This document shows positions 1 through 8,134 of a stretch of 25,248 nucleotides of DNA, in pieces (the stretch's first letter is position 1; the number at the start of each line of letters is the position of its first letter). Below the pieces are notes generated by a model. That model was given only the letters and a program-made list of their open reading frames with translations. It ran no database searches and was not told the origin of the DNA. Both the position numbers and the translations under genes were made by a program. Source of the DNA: a virus. The stretch is from positions 1-25,248 of the IMG/VR virus record IMGVR_UViG_3300010883_000416. One strand, written 5' to 3'.

Positions 1-3000
1 ATCCCCATTTATATCTATCCCTTTACCTGGTATTGAATATACGGCATTATTCGCGGCATCGGCGACGGCCATATGACCCATGGAAGTTATTGTACCATTA
101 TTGAATAGTTTCATGCAGGTTTTGTCCCGGGTGGCCGGGGAGCTGATACTCGTTGATTTTCCAGCGGTATGTCCACTAGCTACAAACTCCAATCGACCAG
201 CTGAACCGGGTTGAGTGGTAGTATTGGTACTAGTTCCGGACCAGAACATCCAGTGATCTACATTTGTTGGCATGCCACCCATGCCGAAATTGTTATTAGC
301 GGAATATATATTGACTCCACCCTCACCACCAATATGTACTACCTCATTCGTTAAGCCCCCGGTGTTAGCAGGTTTTGGCCAATAAAAAGTTCCGTCTGGA
401 TGTCCGGAGTGAGTGTAAGTGTCGTCGTTGCCTATCCATGTCTCTAAAGTTGATCGCATTTCACCGGCTCCTAATATCAAGCCATCATCACATCCTAATG
501 ATATCCCACCGTCACCACATGTTCGCCTCATAGACGCTCTTAAGGAGCCTCCGGAGCTGGAATCATATACCCGTATAAGATCTGTGGCACCTTCACCGCC
601 CGCTTGTCCGCGGTCTTGGTAGCCTGCGGTAGACGATGTATTATTAAAAATTAGCATGCCGTTGTTTTGTGTGGCTGAAGTTAATTGTATGTTACCGGAG
701 GTGATTTCTAATTTTTCGGTTGCACCAGCATCACCGTACATGTCATCACCAATGCCGACATTTCCATCCTCGGTAATCACCAGCTTCGATACTCCGGAGA
801 TGCCATTGTTAGTATGAAATACTCGAAAATCAGTACTAGACGAAGCGCCGACTTCTTGAAAATTATCTAAATGCCACCACCGGCTGGGTTCATCATACGA
901 CCCTCTTAATTGAAGCTCTCCTCCCTCACCCGGTGCGCTGCCACTTAACGCGACATACGACGTCGAGAATATGGCTCCTTGATCTCCTCCGACTCGGAGA
1001 AGGAGGGGGACTTTGAACTTACTATCATTACCTATAGTTACAAACGCAAATCCACTATCCGGAGGGGAACTACCCCCGTCCGTTTTTTCAAATATCATAC
1101 AATCATTACCTATTCCAAGTGTAGAGTCTGTATTCTTTATATACATTCTACATATACTATCCGCTAGTGGGATCGAGGTATCAGTCAGGTAATCATCATG
1201 GCCAACCTGGATGGCACCTTCTACATCTAGTAAAGATTGCGGGGTTGCTGTACCTATACCCACACGAGGACCATTAGTTGTGTCATTGGATACTATAAAT
1301 GCAGTACCGTTAGTCGTATTTTGACATAAAATATAATCATGGTCGGTAGAAGTACTAGTATCAATCAACAGCCTATTACCATAATCACCTGTTCCGATTG
1401 CCGACCCTCCAGTTATGGCAATACCGCCATTATTTAAATGTAGTCTATTTAGAGGGGCTTCCTCACCAATACCAACATTACCTGTGCCGAGAATCCTCAT
1501 TCTCTCGGTACCATCAGTACTGAATCTTATAGGTAAATCATCTTCTTGAGCAAGTATTGTTCCGGAGGAGGGACCGCCATGGTGCTGTATTCTAAAGGAC
1601 TCACCAGTAACGACAGGATAAGCTCCGGTTGCCGCAAGCTCGTCACCCGTATATGATACTAACTCTATAGCACCCCAGCCTGTTGTACTTTCCGCGACAC
1701 CGTTTCCGGCGGAGTGAGTAACAGTAAGGGTAGTACCATAATCTGATATGTCACCATCGGAAGCACCGGTTCCATATCCTGGGCCGATGACTAATCGTGG
1801 ACCGATGCCCTTGTCCCATGTACTGGAACCGTCGCTGGCACCTATCCTTGGTGAATGTAGTGACATGAGATTTTCTCCAGTAGTATCGTCATTACCGATA
1901 CCGATGGCTTCAAAAATCAAGCCGTAATCATCTACACTACTTTGATTAGGGCGCACTCTATATCCCCATGTATGTATGGAATTCGGCATATATATACCAT
2001 CTCCGTAAAAATTACCGGATGCGCTTACATGTCCAACGACTGTTAATGCCTCATTAGGGTCAGATGTACCTATTCCAACCTTACCACCCTGCTCAACACA
2101 AAATATTTCAACACCAATGCCATCAATTGTTACTCTTGGTACACCGTCAGCATTTGATTTGATTCTATGTTGCATACCATAAGTGCCCCAAGTTCCATCG
2201 GTCCCATCATAACTGTCAGTACCGGCGATTAAATAAACAGCATCCTGATCGGACGCATACGTGATATTTCTAACAAGAATCGGTCCATCATTAACATCAA
2301 GTTTTGTTTTAGGATCATTAGTATCTATTCCAACATTACCACCATCTTCAATATAAAACACCGATACACCATCATCCTGAACATCTATAATTGGCTCCGA
2401 TCCTGTTTGATTAACTATTAATGCTGGACCTGTACCGGCATTAGTAATATCCATTGCACTCGTAACAGTTACTAGTGTATCTACATATGTAAAGTCTCCA
2501 TGGACACTTAATGATCCCATTACTGTTAAGTCTTCTGTAAACTTACCGGAACCGGCGACATGTAGCTTCTCGGCCGGGGCTGTGGTTCCTATTCCAACAT
2601 TACCGGACTCATCCCTAATAGTCATGGAGATTTGGTTGTTTGCAAACGCATTCAGGCGGAACTCCAAGTCACCGGTGGCGTTCGTCCATAAGCAGTTAGC
2701 CTCGTCTCCATTTCTCAACTGTAATACTTCATCAATGCGAACATCCCCGGCGACATGTAGCTCTTCAGTTGGGATGTCTATACCTATTCCAACATGCCCG
2801 CAATTGTCAATTACTACTTGCTCACCCGCGGTGGTTCCGGACTGTCTAGAGACAATATGCAAACAATCATTATCTGTATTAGTACCATATACAATATAGC
2901 CTTTTTGTTTCTCAAATTTAAGGGCGACTGAATTACCGGCGGTACTAGTTAGCTTTAAAGTGGCTTGTGGGTTTGTGTACCAATCAGTGTCGCTGTCTAT

Positions 3001-3132
3001 AGTAGATTTAATTTCTACTAAAGAGTCCGGGTCCGGTTCACCTATTCCAACACTTCCCCCAGATATAAATACTGTATCTGTTAAATTTTGCGTCCTATTG
3101 GAAACTTCTTCGTAATCGTAATTTTGAGCCAT
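1..3132 (-). CDS. Tail-fibre-like repeat protein, C-terminus beyond the left edge
   Basis: The frame starting at ATG 3132 (MAQNYDYEEVSN) has no stop through position 1, giving at least 1044 residues. It would be missed by any caller that requires a stop inside the window. The protein carries about eight units of the form (N/S/H/K/R)VGIG(T/E)-x-x-P-x-x-x-L-(H/D/T)V, near residues 29, 113, 178, 266, 351, 552, 624 and 792. They are separated by Gly/Asn/Ser/Thr-rich beta-type sequence. Such VGIGT...LHVNG repeats are common in phage fibres, often ending in an intramolecular chaperone (peptidase S74) domain; that end would lie outside the window. Likely role: trimeric host-binding fibre. An ATAAATA motif sits 10 bases before the start. 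The gene looks richer in G+C than its neighbours, which may point to exchange between phages. The exact receptor cannot be inferred. Confidence 0.85.
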   Translation of the reverse strand, partial: MAQNYDYEEVSNRTQNLTDTVFISGGSVGIGEPDPDSLVEIKSTIDSDTDWYTNPQATLKLTSTAGNSVALKFEKQKGYIVYGTNTDNDCLHIVSRQSGTTAGEQVVIDNCGHVGIGIDIPTEELHVAGDVRIDEVLQLRNGDEANCLWTNATGDLEFRLNAFANNQISMTIRDESGNVGIGTTAPAEKLHVAGSGKFTEDLTVMGSLSVHGDFTYVDTLVTVTSAMDITNAGTGPALIVNQTGSEPIIDVQDDGVSVFYIEDGGNVGIDTNDPKTKLDVNDGPILVRNITYASDQDAVYLIAGTDSYDGTDGTWGTYGMQHRIKSNADGVPRVTIDGIGVEIFCVEQGGKVGIGTSDPNEALTVVGHVSASGNFYGDGIYMPNSIHTWGYRVRPNQSSVDDYGLIFEAIGIGNDDTTGENLMSLHSPRIGASDGSSTWDKGIGPRLVIGPGYGTGASDGDISDYGTTLTVTHSAGNGVAESTTGWGAIELVSYTGDELAATGAYPVVTGESFRIQHHGGPSSGTILAQEDDLPIRFSTDGTERMRILGTGNVGIGEEAPLNRLHLNNGGIAITGGSAIGTGDYGNRLLIDTSTSTDHDYILCQNTTNGTAFIVSNDTTNGPRVGIGTATPQSLLDVEGAIQVGHDDYLTDTSIPLADSICRMYIKNTDSTLGIGNDCMIFEKTDGGSSPPDSGFAFVTIGNDSKFKVPLLLRVGGDQGAIFSTSYVALSGSAPGEGGELQLRGSYDEPSRWWHLDNFQEVGASSSTDFRVFHTNNGISGVSKLVITEDGNVGIGDDMYGDAGATEKLEITSGNIQLTSATQNNGMLIFNNTSSTAGYQDRGQAGGEGATDLIRVYDSSSGGSLRASMRRTCGDGGISLGCDDGLILGAGEMRSTLETWIGNDDTYTHSGHPDGTFYWPKPANTGGLTNEVVHIGGEGGVNIYSANNNFGMGGMPTNVDHWMFWSGTSTNTTTQPGSAGRLEFVASGHTAGKSTSISSPATRDKTCMKLFNNGTITSMGHMAVADAANNAVYSIPGKGIDINGD
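745..3060 (-). repeat. Dispersed VGIG-type repeats inside the fibre gene
   Basis: On the plus strand the units appear as degenerate copies of CCTATTCCAACATTACC, the complement of codons for GNVGIG. Copies lie near 3048, 2796, 2601, 2337, 2082, 1479, 1263 and 759. Five of them are spaced roughly 65 to 90 codons apart, with a wider gap between residues 351 and 552. Further weaker copies (IGND) occur near 1905, 1115 and 1030. The DNA similarity is strong enough to allow recombination between units, which could change fibre length. Confidence 0.7.
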
Positions 3133-3142
3133 AACTTTTAAT

Positions 3143-3150
3143 TATTTATG
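3143..3150 (-). promoter_or_regulatory. Late-promoter-like octamer CATAAATA
   Basis: The motif matches the ATAAATA core of T4-type late promoters (consensus TATAAATA). It lies in the 33-base gap between portal and fibre genes, 10 bases before the fibre ATG. No Shine-Dalgarno sequence is seen between motif and start. Inferred from the motif and its position only. Confidence 0.5.
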
Positions 3151-3165
3151 GCTCCTGAAGTTAAA

Positions 3166-4950
3166 CTACGCTGGTGGCAGGGCACTATCTCCGCCCATAT
3201 CTGCCGGGATGGGTTCTAGTGGCGGTGCTTCACCTGGAGGAGCCTCTACTGGTCCACCGAAATCTGGGGGAGCTCCACCTGGAGGTGGTAGTGCGGAACC
3301 ACCACCGAGATCTCCACCCATCGGTGCAGCACCCGCTTCAGCTCCTGCCTCCATGCCCTCTCTCCAATTGGGACCACCGGTTTCGATCTGTGCTAGTTCG
3401 AATGACATTGATTTATCCTTCTTAAGCCATGCTCTATTTTCAAGAATATCAGAATCGCTCCATCCCAAATACTTCTTTTGACAGTATGTACTAGAAACCA
3501 TTTCATTTTGTGCCATATTACTATAATTAGTGGCTTTAACATCAAATATTTGCTGTTCTCTAAGAGTGTGAAACGATCCTGGTGGGACAAACTTAACATC
3601 AAAATCCTTTTCCTTAAGATTGTAATGTTTCCACAACTTTTTAAGTTTTAAGTGTGTAACAAATGTATTTTTAAGACCTTCAGCGAATTTCTGTTGTAAT
3701 CGCATGATAAACTTAGCAAATTTAAGTTCTTCCCGTAAAACACTAGTATCCGATGTAAAAGTTGATTCAGGGTCAAGTCTTCCGGTGGGAACTTTAAGAG
3801 ACTTGTATAATTTCTTAACAAAATACAATAAATCGTCTAGGTCGGTCATGCTTGGACCATGCTGTAGACCGTCAACGGTAGTTCCATCGCTTCCTTGCCT
3901 TTTTGCGAACCAAAAACTATCTAACATAGACTGAGGATTAAATGCATTAACATTACCACCTTGAGCCGCATCATATGTTTTACGATTAAAGTAATTATGC
4001 ATTAATTTACGTAAATACGCTTCTGCCTTCGGAGGAGCCATATTACCGACATCAACATTAAATACTAACCGTTCCGGAGATCTTACAAGTCTATGAATAA
4101 CAACAGCATCCTCCATCATTGTCAATTGCCGGTAGGATCTCCTAGCATTTTCAATAAATGGTAATCTCATTGTCTTATCTTCATTCCATACACCACTATG
4201 AGTGTATGTTATCTGATTCTTATCAAAAGGTATATATTCAAACTTTTCAATTTGATTAGTCTTAGGGTCCATTATAGGGCGTCTCAGTAGATACCCTTTA
4301 ATCATTAAATTTTGAACATTATCATATATAGGATCTATAAGCTCCCCCGGAACCTCTAATATACCTAAAATACCGGCATCGGAATGTTCTTTATGTATAA
4401 TGTGTTCCCAATAGACCTCCCCTTCGATAAGTAACTGTCTAAAATAAGACCACCCTTTATTAGGTAAGTCAAAGTGGGTTACAATTTTTTGGAATTCTTT
4501 TTGAACTTCTTCTTGAGCTGTATTACTTAATCCGGTTTGTGACTTAAACTTAACACCCGCTACAATATCATTCTCATCGGTATTAATCATATCATCACAG
4601 ATTTCATCTAGTGCATCCGCAACTTCGGCATAAGCCGCCATTATTCTATAATCCGTAAGGCGTTTATACTTATCAGGATCTACATGGGCATATAAGTAAT
4701 GACTATAATTACTATCAGCTCCTATAGCGCCAATCTCATCAATCGACATGTTGGTCTGAGATACACTATGCTGTGCAAGTGCCTCGTCACGCTTGGTTCC
4801 AGTTTTATAAAATAGCTTATACTTTGGATTAAGGTCCTCTATATTATCTAATATGTCTGGGACAGAATTATAAGGTAGCTTTGAGGCTACATATTTCATT
4901 AAACTCCGGCCAAATGTTGAGTTTTTTCCTTTATTTGGTTGATGATCCAT
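3166..4950 (-). CDS. gp20: Portal vertex protein, gp20 family
   Basis: This is the dodecameric portal through which DNA enters the head and to which the tail attaches. The 594-residue protein is a little longer than T4 gp20 (about 520). The most diagnostic segment is residues 273-320: YRQLTMMEDAVVIHRLVRSP followed by ERLVFNVDVGNM and a KAEAYLRKLM helix. This matches the T4 pattern of an ML-EDALVIYR helix and a VFYVD-GNMP turn. Residues 344-420 continue the family pattern (DSFWFAKR, VDGLQ, SLKVPTGRL, SVLREELKFAKFI). Residues 525-594 form an unusual Gly/Pro/Ala-rich tail. It starts at ATG 4950 and ends with TAG. An ATAAATA motif ends 6 bases before the start. In T4 the prohead protease and capsid genes follow gp20; here the next gene is a fibre. 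Confidence 0.95.
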   Translation of the reverse strand: MDHQPNKGKNSTFGRSLMKYVASKLPYNSVPDILDNIEDLNPKYKLFYKTGTKRDEALAQHSVSQTNMSIDEIGAIGADSNYSHYLYAHVDPDKYKRLTDYRIMAAYAEVADALDEICDDMINTDENDIVAGVKFKSQTGLSNTAQEEVQKEFQKIVTHFDLPNKGWSYFRQLLIEGEVYWEHIIHKEHSDAGILGILEVPGELIDPIYDNVQNLMIKGYLLRRPIMDPKTNQIEKFEYIPFDKNQITYTHSGVWNEDKTMRLPFIENARRSYRQLTMMEDAVVIHRLVRSPERLVFNVDVGNMAPPKAEAYLRKLMHNYFNRKTYDAAQGGNVNAFNPQSMLDSFWFAKRQGSDGTTVDGLQHGPSMTDLDDLLYFVKKLYKSLKVPTGRLDPESTFTSDTSVLREELKFAKFIMRLQQKFAEGLKNTFVTHLKLKKLWKHYNLKEKDFDVKFVPPGSFHTLREQQIFDVKATNYSNMAQNEMVSSTYCQKKYLGWSDSDILENRAWLKKDKSMSFELAQIETGGPNWREGMEAGAEAGAAPMGGDLGGGSALPPPGGAPPDFGGPVEAPPGEAPPLEPIPADMGGDSALPPA

Positions 4951-4956
4951 TAAAAA

Positions 4957-4964
4957 TATTTATT
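4957..4964 (-). promoter_or_regulatory. Late-promoter-like octamer AATAAATA
   Basis: The octamer lies in the 42-base AT-rich gap upstream of the portal gene and ends 6 bases before its ATG. With T4-like spacing (start site about 5 to 7 bases after the motif), transcription would begin at or next to the start codon. No Shine-Dalgarno sequence is present. Confidence 0.55.
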
Positions 4965-4992
4965 ATGTATTATAATATTTAGTATTGCAAAT

Positions 4993-6666
4993 TCAACTTA
5001 CAATGTTTATATTCATTAAATCCATTGATGTGATTCTATAAAAATGAGATGAGTAAAACTCTGATATCTTTTCATCTAATACTTCTTTAGATATTTCTTG
5101 ATTTTCTATCTGTATTAATTCCCGGATCATACACTCAGCAATATGAAGCGCCATACACAGTGTATTGTTATTTTGATCGAATGAAATGAACTTCGGATTC
5201 CCAGAATTAATACATACACATAACTGACCATTAGCTTCTATTATCCGAGAAGCTAGATTTTCCTTTCCGGAGCCAAATGGCTCAATTGAGTGCCATAAAT
5301 ATTCGGTATTTGAATCATTGATTAATTTTGCAATATTAGAGGCTATAATATTATTATCTTCTCTCATATTTCCGGATTGCTTCCTCCGTAAATACATATC
5401 GGTCATGATAATAATGAGTTCCCGATATACAGTTAATTTAAATGGAGATACTATTGGATGATCATCTCTTAAAGAGTAATGTAATGTGTTTTTCCCGGGG
5501 AATCCTTTAGAGTCTAGTACCGTGCTAAGATCATTACAAGTAATAGTACCTACCATATTATAAAATGGTGATAATACTCCACTACTACGACAGATTTTAT
5601 AGCCTCTTTCTTTTGAAATTGAATCGAGTATTGTATTAACCATATGATCGTCATCTAATCGAAATTTACACACATGACCCTGTGATACTATATCAATACC
5701 ACGAGTTAACGATACCTCCGGTATGGTTTTCTTATGAATAATTGATAACCTAATATCAATTTCAGCTGTTTTAGACTTTCCGTTAATTGTATAGTTAAAC
5801 TTCTTTGTTATATCACCTAATGGCTTACCGACTAGGGGATGCTGAAGAATAACTAATTGGTCGTTGATAGTGATACTAAGTGATTTACCTTTACTAGTAT
5901 AAGATGTAACTAAGTGACTAAAAAATGAACTTAAAGTGGTATGTAGCTTTTCGATCCACTCACTATCCATCGCAGCTTTGAGTTGATCATCGACATTAAG
6001 TATAGTAATAACGGTACCAGTATCACCTTTAACTTGCGTTTGAGATGATTCCTTTATTATGGGTGTAAATCCTGTTAGATACGCTGTTTGATTCCACTTA
6101 CAGTATATATCATTAACTTGTTCAAACCCCTCGATACATCTAAGATCTATTATATCATCAGATGTAAGTATTAGTTCAGATTCGGTATAGCAACAATCAC
6201 TACTCATATAAGGGGTACCATCTTCTTCAAATACATGCCATTCACCCGCGGCATTTTTATGAGCTTCTACCTTACGAGGCTTATAATCAACTATAAAACT
6301 CTTACCGGAACGGTTTTTAGTGTCAATCCGCCAATATACATCATTACTATGAGAAAGCTTATCATTACTAATTTTACCACCTATACCCATATAATTTAAT
6401 TGAGGTGATCCGGTTTTAGAATTGTAAGAGTTACCATATGTAAAGTATTTTTCAAATCCTGTTAACTCTTCATCATCAACGTTATGATTAAATCCAATAC
6501 CATCATCACTAATAATAATATTGTCTTCGGAAACCACAATATCAATGCTAGATGCACCGCTTTGAACAGCATTCTTAACTAGCTCTGTAAGCGCTTGATG
6601 ATAAGTAAGCGTCGATTGTAATGAATTACTAATATTTGCAGCTGCTTTAATTCGTATTAGTTTCAT
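4993..6666 (-). CDS. GHKL-type ATPase (Hsp90/MutL/MORC-like), function unknown
   Basis: The N-terminus carries the Bergerat ATP-binding fold. The N-box is ALTELVKNAV with Glu28 and Asn32; the G1 box is DDGIGF at residues 54-59; the G2 box is GIGGK at residues 94-98 after a YFTYGNSYNSKTG linker. A GTVITI strand near residue 218 resembles the last strand of this fold. The pattern best fits the Hsp90-like HATPase_c_3 group that includes MORC-type ATPases. No TOPRIM domain, histidine-kinase phosphoacceptor or MutL nuclease motif is seen. The C-terminal 180 residues are mostly helical and unassigned. Length is 557 residues, ATG start, TGA stop. It follows the glycosyltransferase after 8 bases and precedes the portal, so it is probably co-transcribed with virion genes. 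Candidate roles are a chaperone for virion proteins or a counter-defence factor; neither is shown by the sequence. Confidence 0.7.
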   Translation of the reverse strand: MKLIRIKAAANISNSLQSTLTYHQALTELVKNAVQSGASSIDIVVSEDNIIISDDGIGFNHNVDDEELTGFEKYFTYGNSYNSKTGSPQLNYMGIGGKISNDKLSHSNDVYWRIDTKNRSGKSFIVDYKPRKVEAHKNAAGEWHVFEEDGTPYMSSDCCYTESELILTSDDIIDLRCIEGFEQVNDIYCKWNQTAYLTGFTPIIKESSQTQVKGDTGTVITILNVDDQLKAAMDSEWIEKLHTTLSSFFSHLVTSYTSKGKSLSITINDQLVILQHPLVGKPLGDITKKFNYTINGKSKTAEIDIRLSIIHKKTIPEVSLTRGIDIVSQGHVCKFRLDDDHMVNTILDSISKERGYKICRSSGVLSPFYNMVGTITCNDLSTVLDSKGFPGKNTLHYSLRDDHPIVSPFKLTVYRELIIIMTDMYLRRKQSGNMREDNNIIASNIAKLINDSNTEYLWHSIEPFGSGKENLASRIIEANGQLCVCINSGNPKFISFDQNNNTLCMALHIAECMIRELIQIENQEISKEVLDEKISEFYSSHFYRITSMDLMNINIVS

Positions 6667-6674
6667 TGTAAGAG

Positions 6675-7499
6675 TTAACTTAGTTCCCGGGTACCACGTT
6701 CAAAAAGTCGCCGTATTATATCAGGATTACGCTTATTCGCAGAAGAGAGGTGAGTATATTTGACAATATCCGCTCTTCGAGGTGGATTCTTAACTTGTAA
6801 CGTCACCGGTGAAATACCATCATGTACCATCTTAATTGAACTGTACCATTGCTCAAAAACCGGGTTGAATTCTTGATCTAAAAAATTATACCTTAATAAA
6901 CTCATATTTTTAGGTGTTTTAATCAATTGAATTATATCTTGTGAATATCTTTTTATCCACTCAACGTCTACACCACCAAATACACCATGGTTATATGTAT
7001 TTCCAGAGAAACCTCTATACTTGTACATGAAATCCGCAATATCACCGGTAAGGGTACGACCATACATTACATTACTGAATATTTTCTTGAGCTGACCTCT
7101 ATAGAACTCAGGAGTATCTTCAATACATTCGACAGCAACTGGAGCGGTTAAGAACTCATCGGTAGGCTTGTCCCACAAGTAGATATCGTTATCTAAATGT
7201 AAGAACGGGGCATTTTGCATAGAATATGTTAATATTTTACTATATGACCCTAGGTAGGTAGGTGTCCCCTGTGAGTTTAACCGCTCCAGTGTGTCGAAAG
7301 TCTTATCAAATTGTATATGATCACATACCTGGCTTATAGCCTCATGATCACCATAAAAAAATACCTCTTTAAAGTGCTTTTTTGCATATTTAACCGCAAT
7401 ACTTAACGATAGAAGTAGCGTCTCTTGATTACTAAACCCAGAGTATCTGTGGTTAATATTGGACTTCGCCCAATAACTAAATATCACGCGTTCAATCAC
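6675..7499 (-). CDS. GT-A-fold glycosyltransferase-like protein (resembles DUF6734)
   Basis: The 274-residue protein opens with a beta-strand, MIERVIFSYW. It contains a DXD-type metal/nucleotide-sugar motif, FLHLDNDIYLW (Asp103-Asn-Asp105), preceded by the KILTYSMQ helix typical of this group. Further family-like features are YNHGVFGG at 169-176, DQEFNPVFEQW near 208-218, and a late YTHLSSANKR (His250) that could supply the last metal ligand. No signal peptide or membrane segment is seen, so it should act in the cytoplasm of the infected cell. The start is GTG at 7499; an AGGTAG sequence abuts it. It lies between adhesin-like virion genes and the GHKL ATPase, so it may glycosylate a virion protein or a host surface precursor. 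The sugar and acceptor are unknown. Confidence 0.65.
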   Translation of the reverse strand: MIERVIFSYWAKSNINHRYSGFSNQETLLLSLSIAVKYAKKHFKEVFFYGDHEAISQVCDHIQFDKTFDTLERLNSQGTPTYLGSYSKILTYSMQNAPFLHLDNDIYLWDKPTDEFLTAPVAVECIEDTPEFYRGQLKKIFSNVMYGRTLTGDIADFMYKYRGFSGNTYNHGVFGGVDVEWIKRYSQDIIQLIKTPKNMSLLRYNFLDQEFNPVFEQWYSSIKMVHDGISPVTLQVKNPPRRADIVKYTHLSSANKRNPDIIRRLFERGTRELS

Positions 7500-7514
7500 C
7501 TACCTAAAAGCCTA

Positions 7515-7530
7515 CCTATAAATAAATAGG
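7515..7530. repeat. Short inverted repeat before the glycosyltransferase
   Basis: CCTAT and ATAGG arms (5 base pairs) flank a 6-base AT loop in the 32-base gap between the small cadherin-like gene and the glycosyltransferase. On the plus strand it contains TATAAATA, facing away from any plus-strand gene. It could be a weak RNA hairpin separating virion genes from accessory genes. No T-run follows. Confidence 0.3.
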
Positions 7531-7531
7531 G

Positions 7532-8131
7532 CTAAAGATATGTTAATCCAGCGCCAACCTCGTGATCAGATGGTATGGCACAATCATCTCTAAACGTAGT
7601 AACATAACTAACTGTAGTGTCTACCTCCGCGCATAGAGATTTCGCTGGGGAGGTTGTATCATCCTCTTCTCCGTATAATATAGTATCAACTCTTAACGAT
7701 CTATTAATAACATCAACCGTAAATACATTTTCAAGCCAGTCGTCATCATCACTAATATTTGTTGATCGGATACGGACATACCGGGAGGGCTTTATTAAGA
7801 AGTTAAATCCGTTATACGCAACTAACTTATCACCATCACCATCATTACTAATTTTAAAATGGTCATTATCCCAGTCACCAAAACCGCTAACTAATGAATA
7901 CCTATAGGCTCCGGTGGTTGCCGCTTCTTCTTCATCTAATACTGTTAAATATCCCGGGTTGATATTTTGATATTCTCTATCATCATTATTCCAGTTAAAG
8001 GTAATGGTATTCCATATATATTGTAATATAGCGGTCGGGTTCACATATGTAATAAACTGACCTATATCTGATAGCACTGGGGACCTTTCCGGGATCTCTC
8101 GTGGATTAAGAGTAATTCTTGATATAGGCAT
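7532..8131 (-). CDS. Small cadherin-like virion protein
   Basis: The 199-residue protein has one recognisable cadherin-like repeat at about residues 16-142. An ISRITLNPREIPERSP opening is followed by YRYSLVSGFGDWDNDHFKI, then a YVRIRSTNI turn and an ENVFTVDVIN closing strand. These match the order of strands in bacterial and phage cadherin-like repeats, which mediate calcium-dependent adhesion or act as spacers. The acidic loop (ISDDDDW) could bind calcium. Its ATG lies in the same frame as the upstream 1230-residue gene, separated only by that gene's TAG and one codon. The upstream protein also ends in a cadherin-like repeat, so this may be its broken-off or readthrough C-terminus rather than an independent protein. 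No good ribosome-binding site precedes the ATG. Confidence 0.6.
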   Translation of the reverse strand: MPISRITLNPREIPERSPVLSDIGQFITYVNPTAILQYIWNTITFNWNNDDREYQNINPGYLTVLDEEEAATTGAYRYSLVSGFGDWDNDHFKISNDGDGDKLVAYNGFNFLIKPSRYVRIRSTNISDDDDWLENVFTVDVINRSLRVDTILYGEEDDTTSPAKSLCAEVDTTVSYVTTFRDDCAIPSDHEVGAGLTYL

Positions 8132-8134
8132 TGG

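Noticed and set aside
419-3934. Several plus-strand ORFs of 60 to 114 codons across the fibre and portal region (for example 2582-2899 and 3174-3425).
   Set aside because: They lie antisense to long, protein-like minus-strand genes and have low-complexity or implausible translations rich in Ser, Pro and His.
4993-6666. GHKL protein as a T4-type topoisomerase large subunit (gp39) or MutL.
   Set aside because: No TOPRIM domain, GyrB-like transducer motif or MutL C-terminal nuclease motif is visible.
7517-7528. Plus-strand TATAAATA as a late promoter.
   Set aside because: No plus-strand gene follows; other plus-strand ATAAATA copies lie antisense inside genes (about 10869, 18046 and 22571) and are expected by chance in AT-rich DNA.
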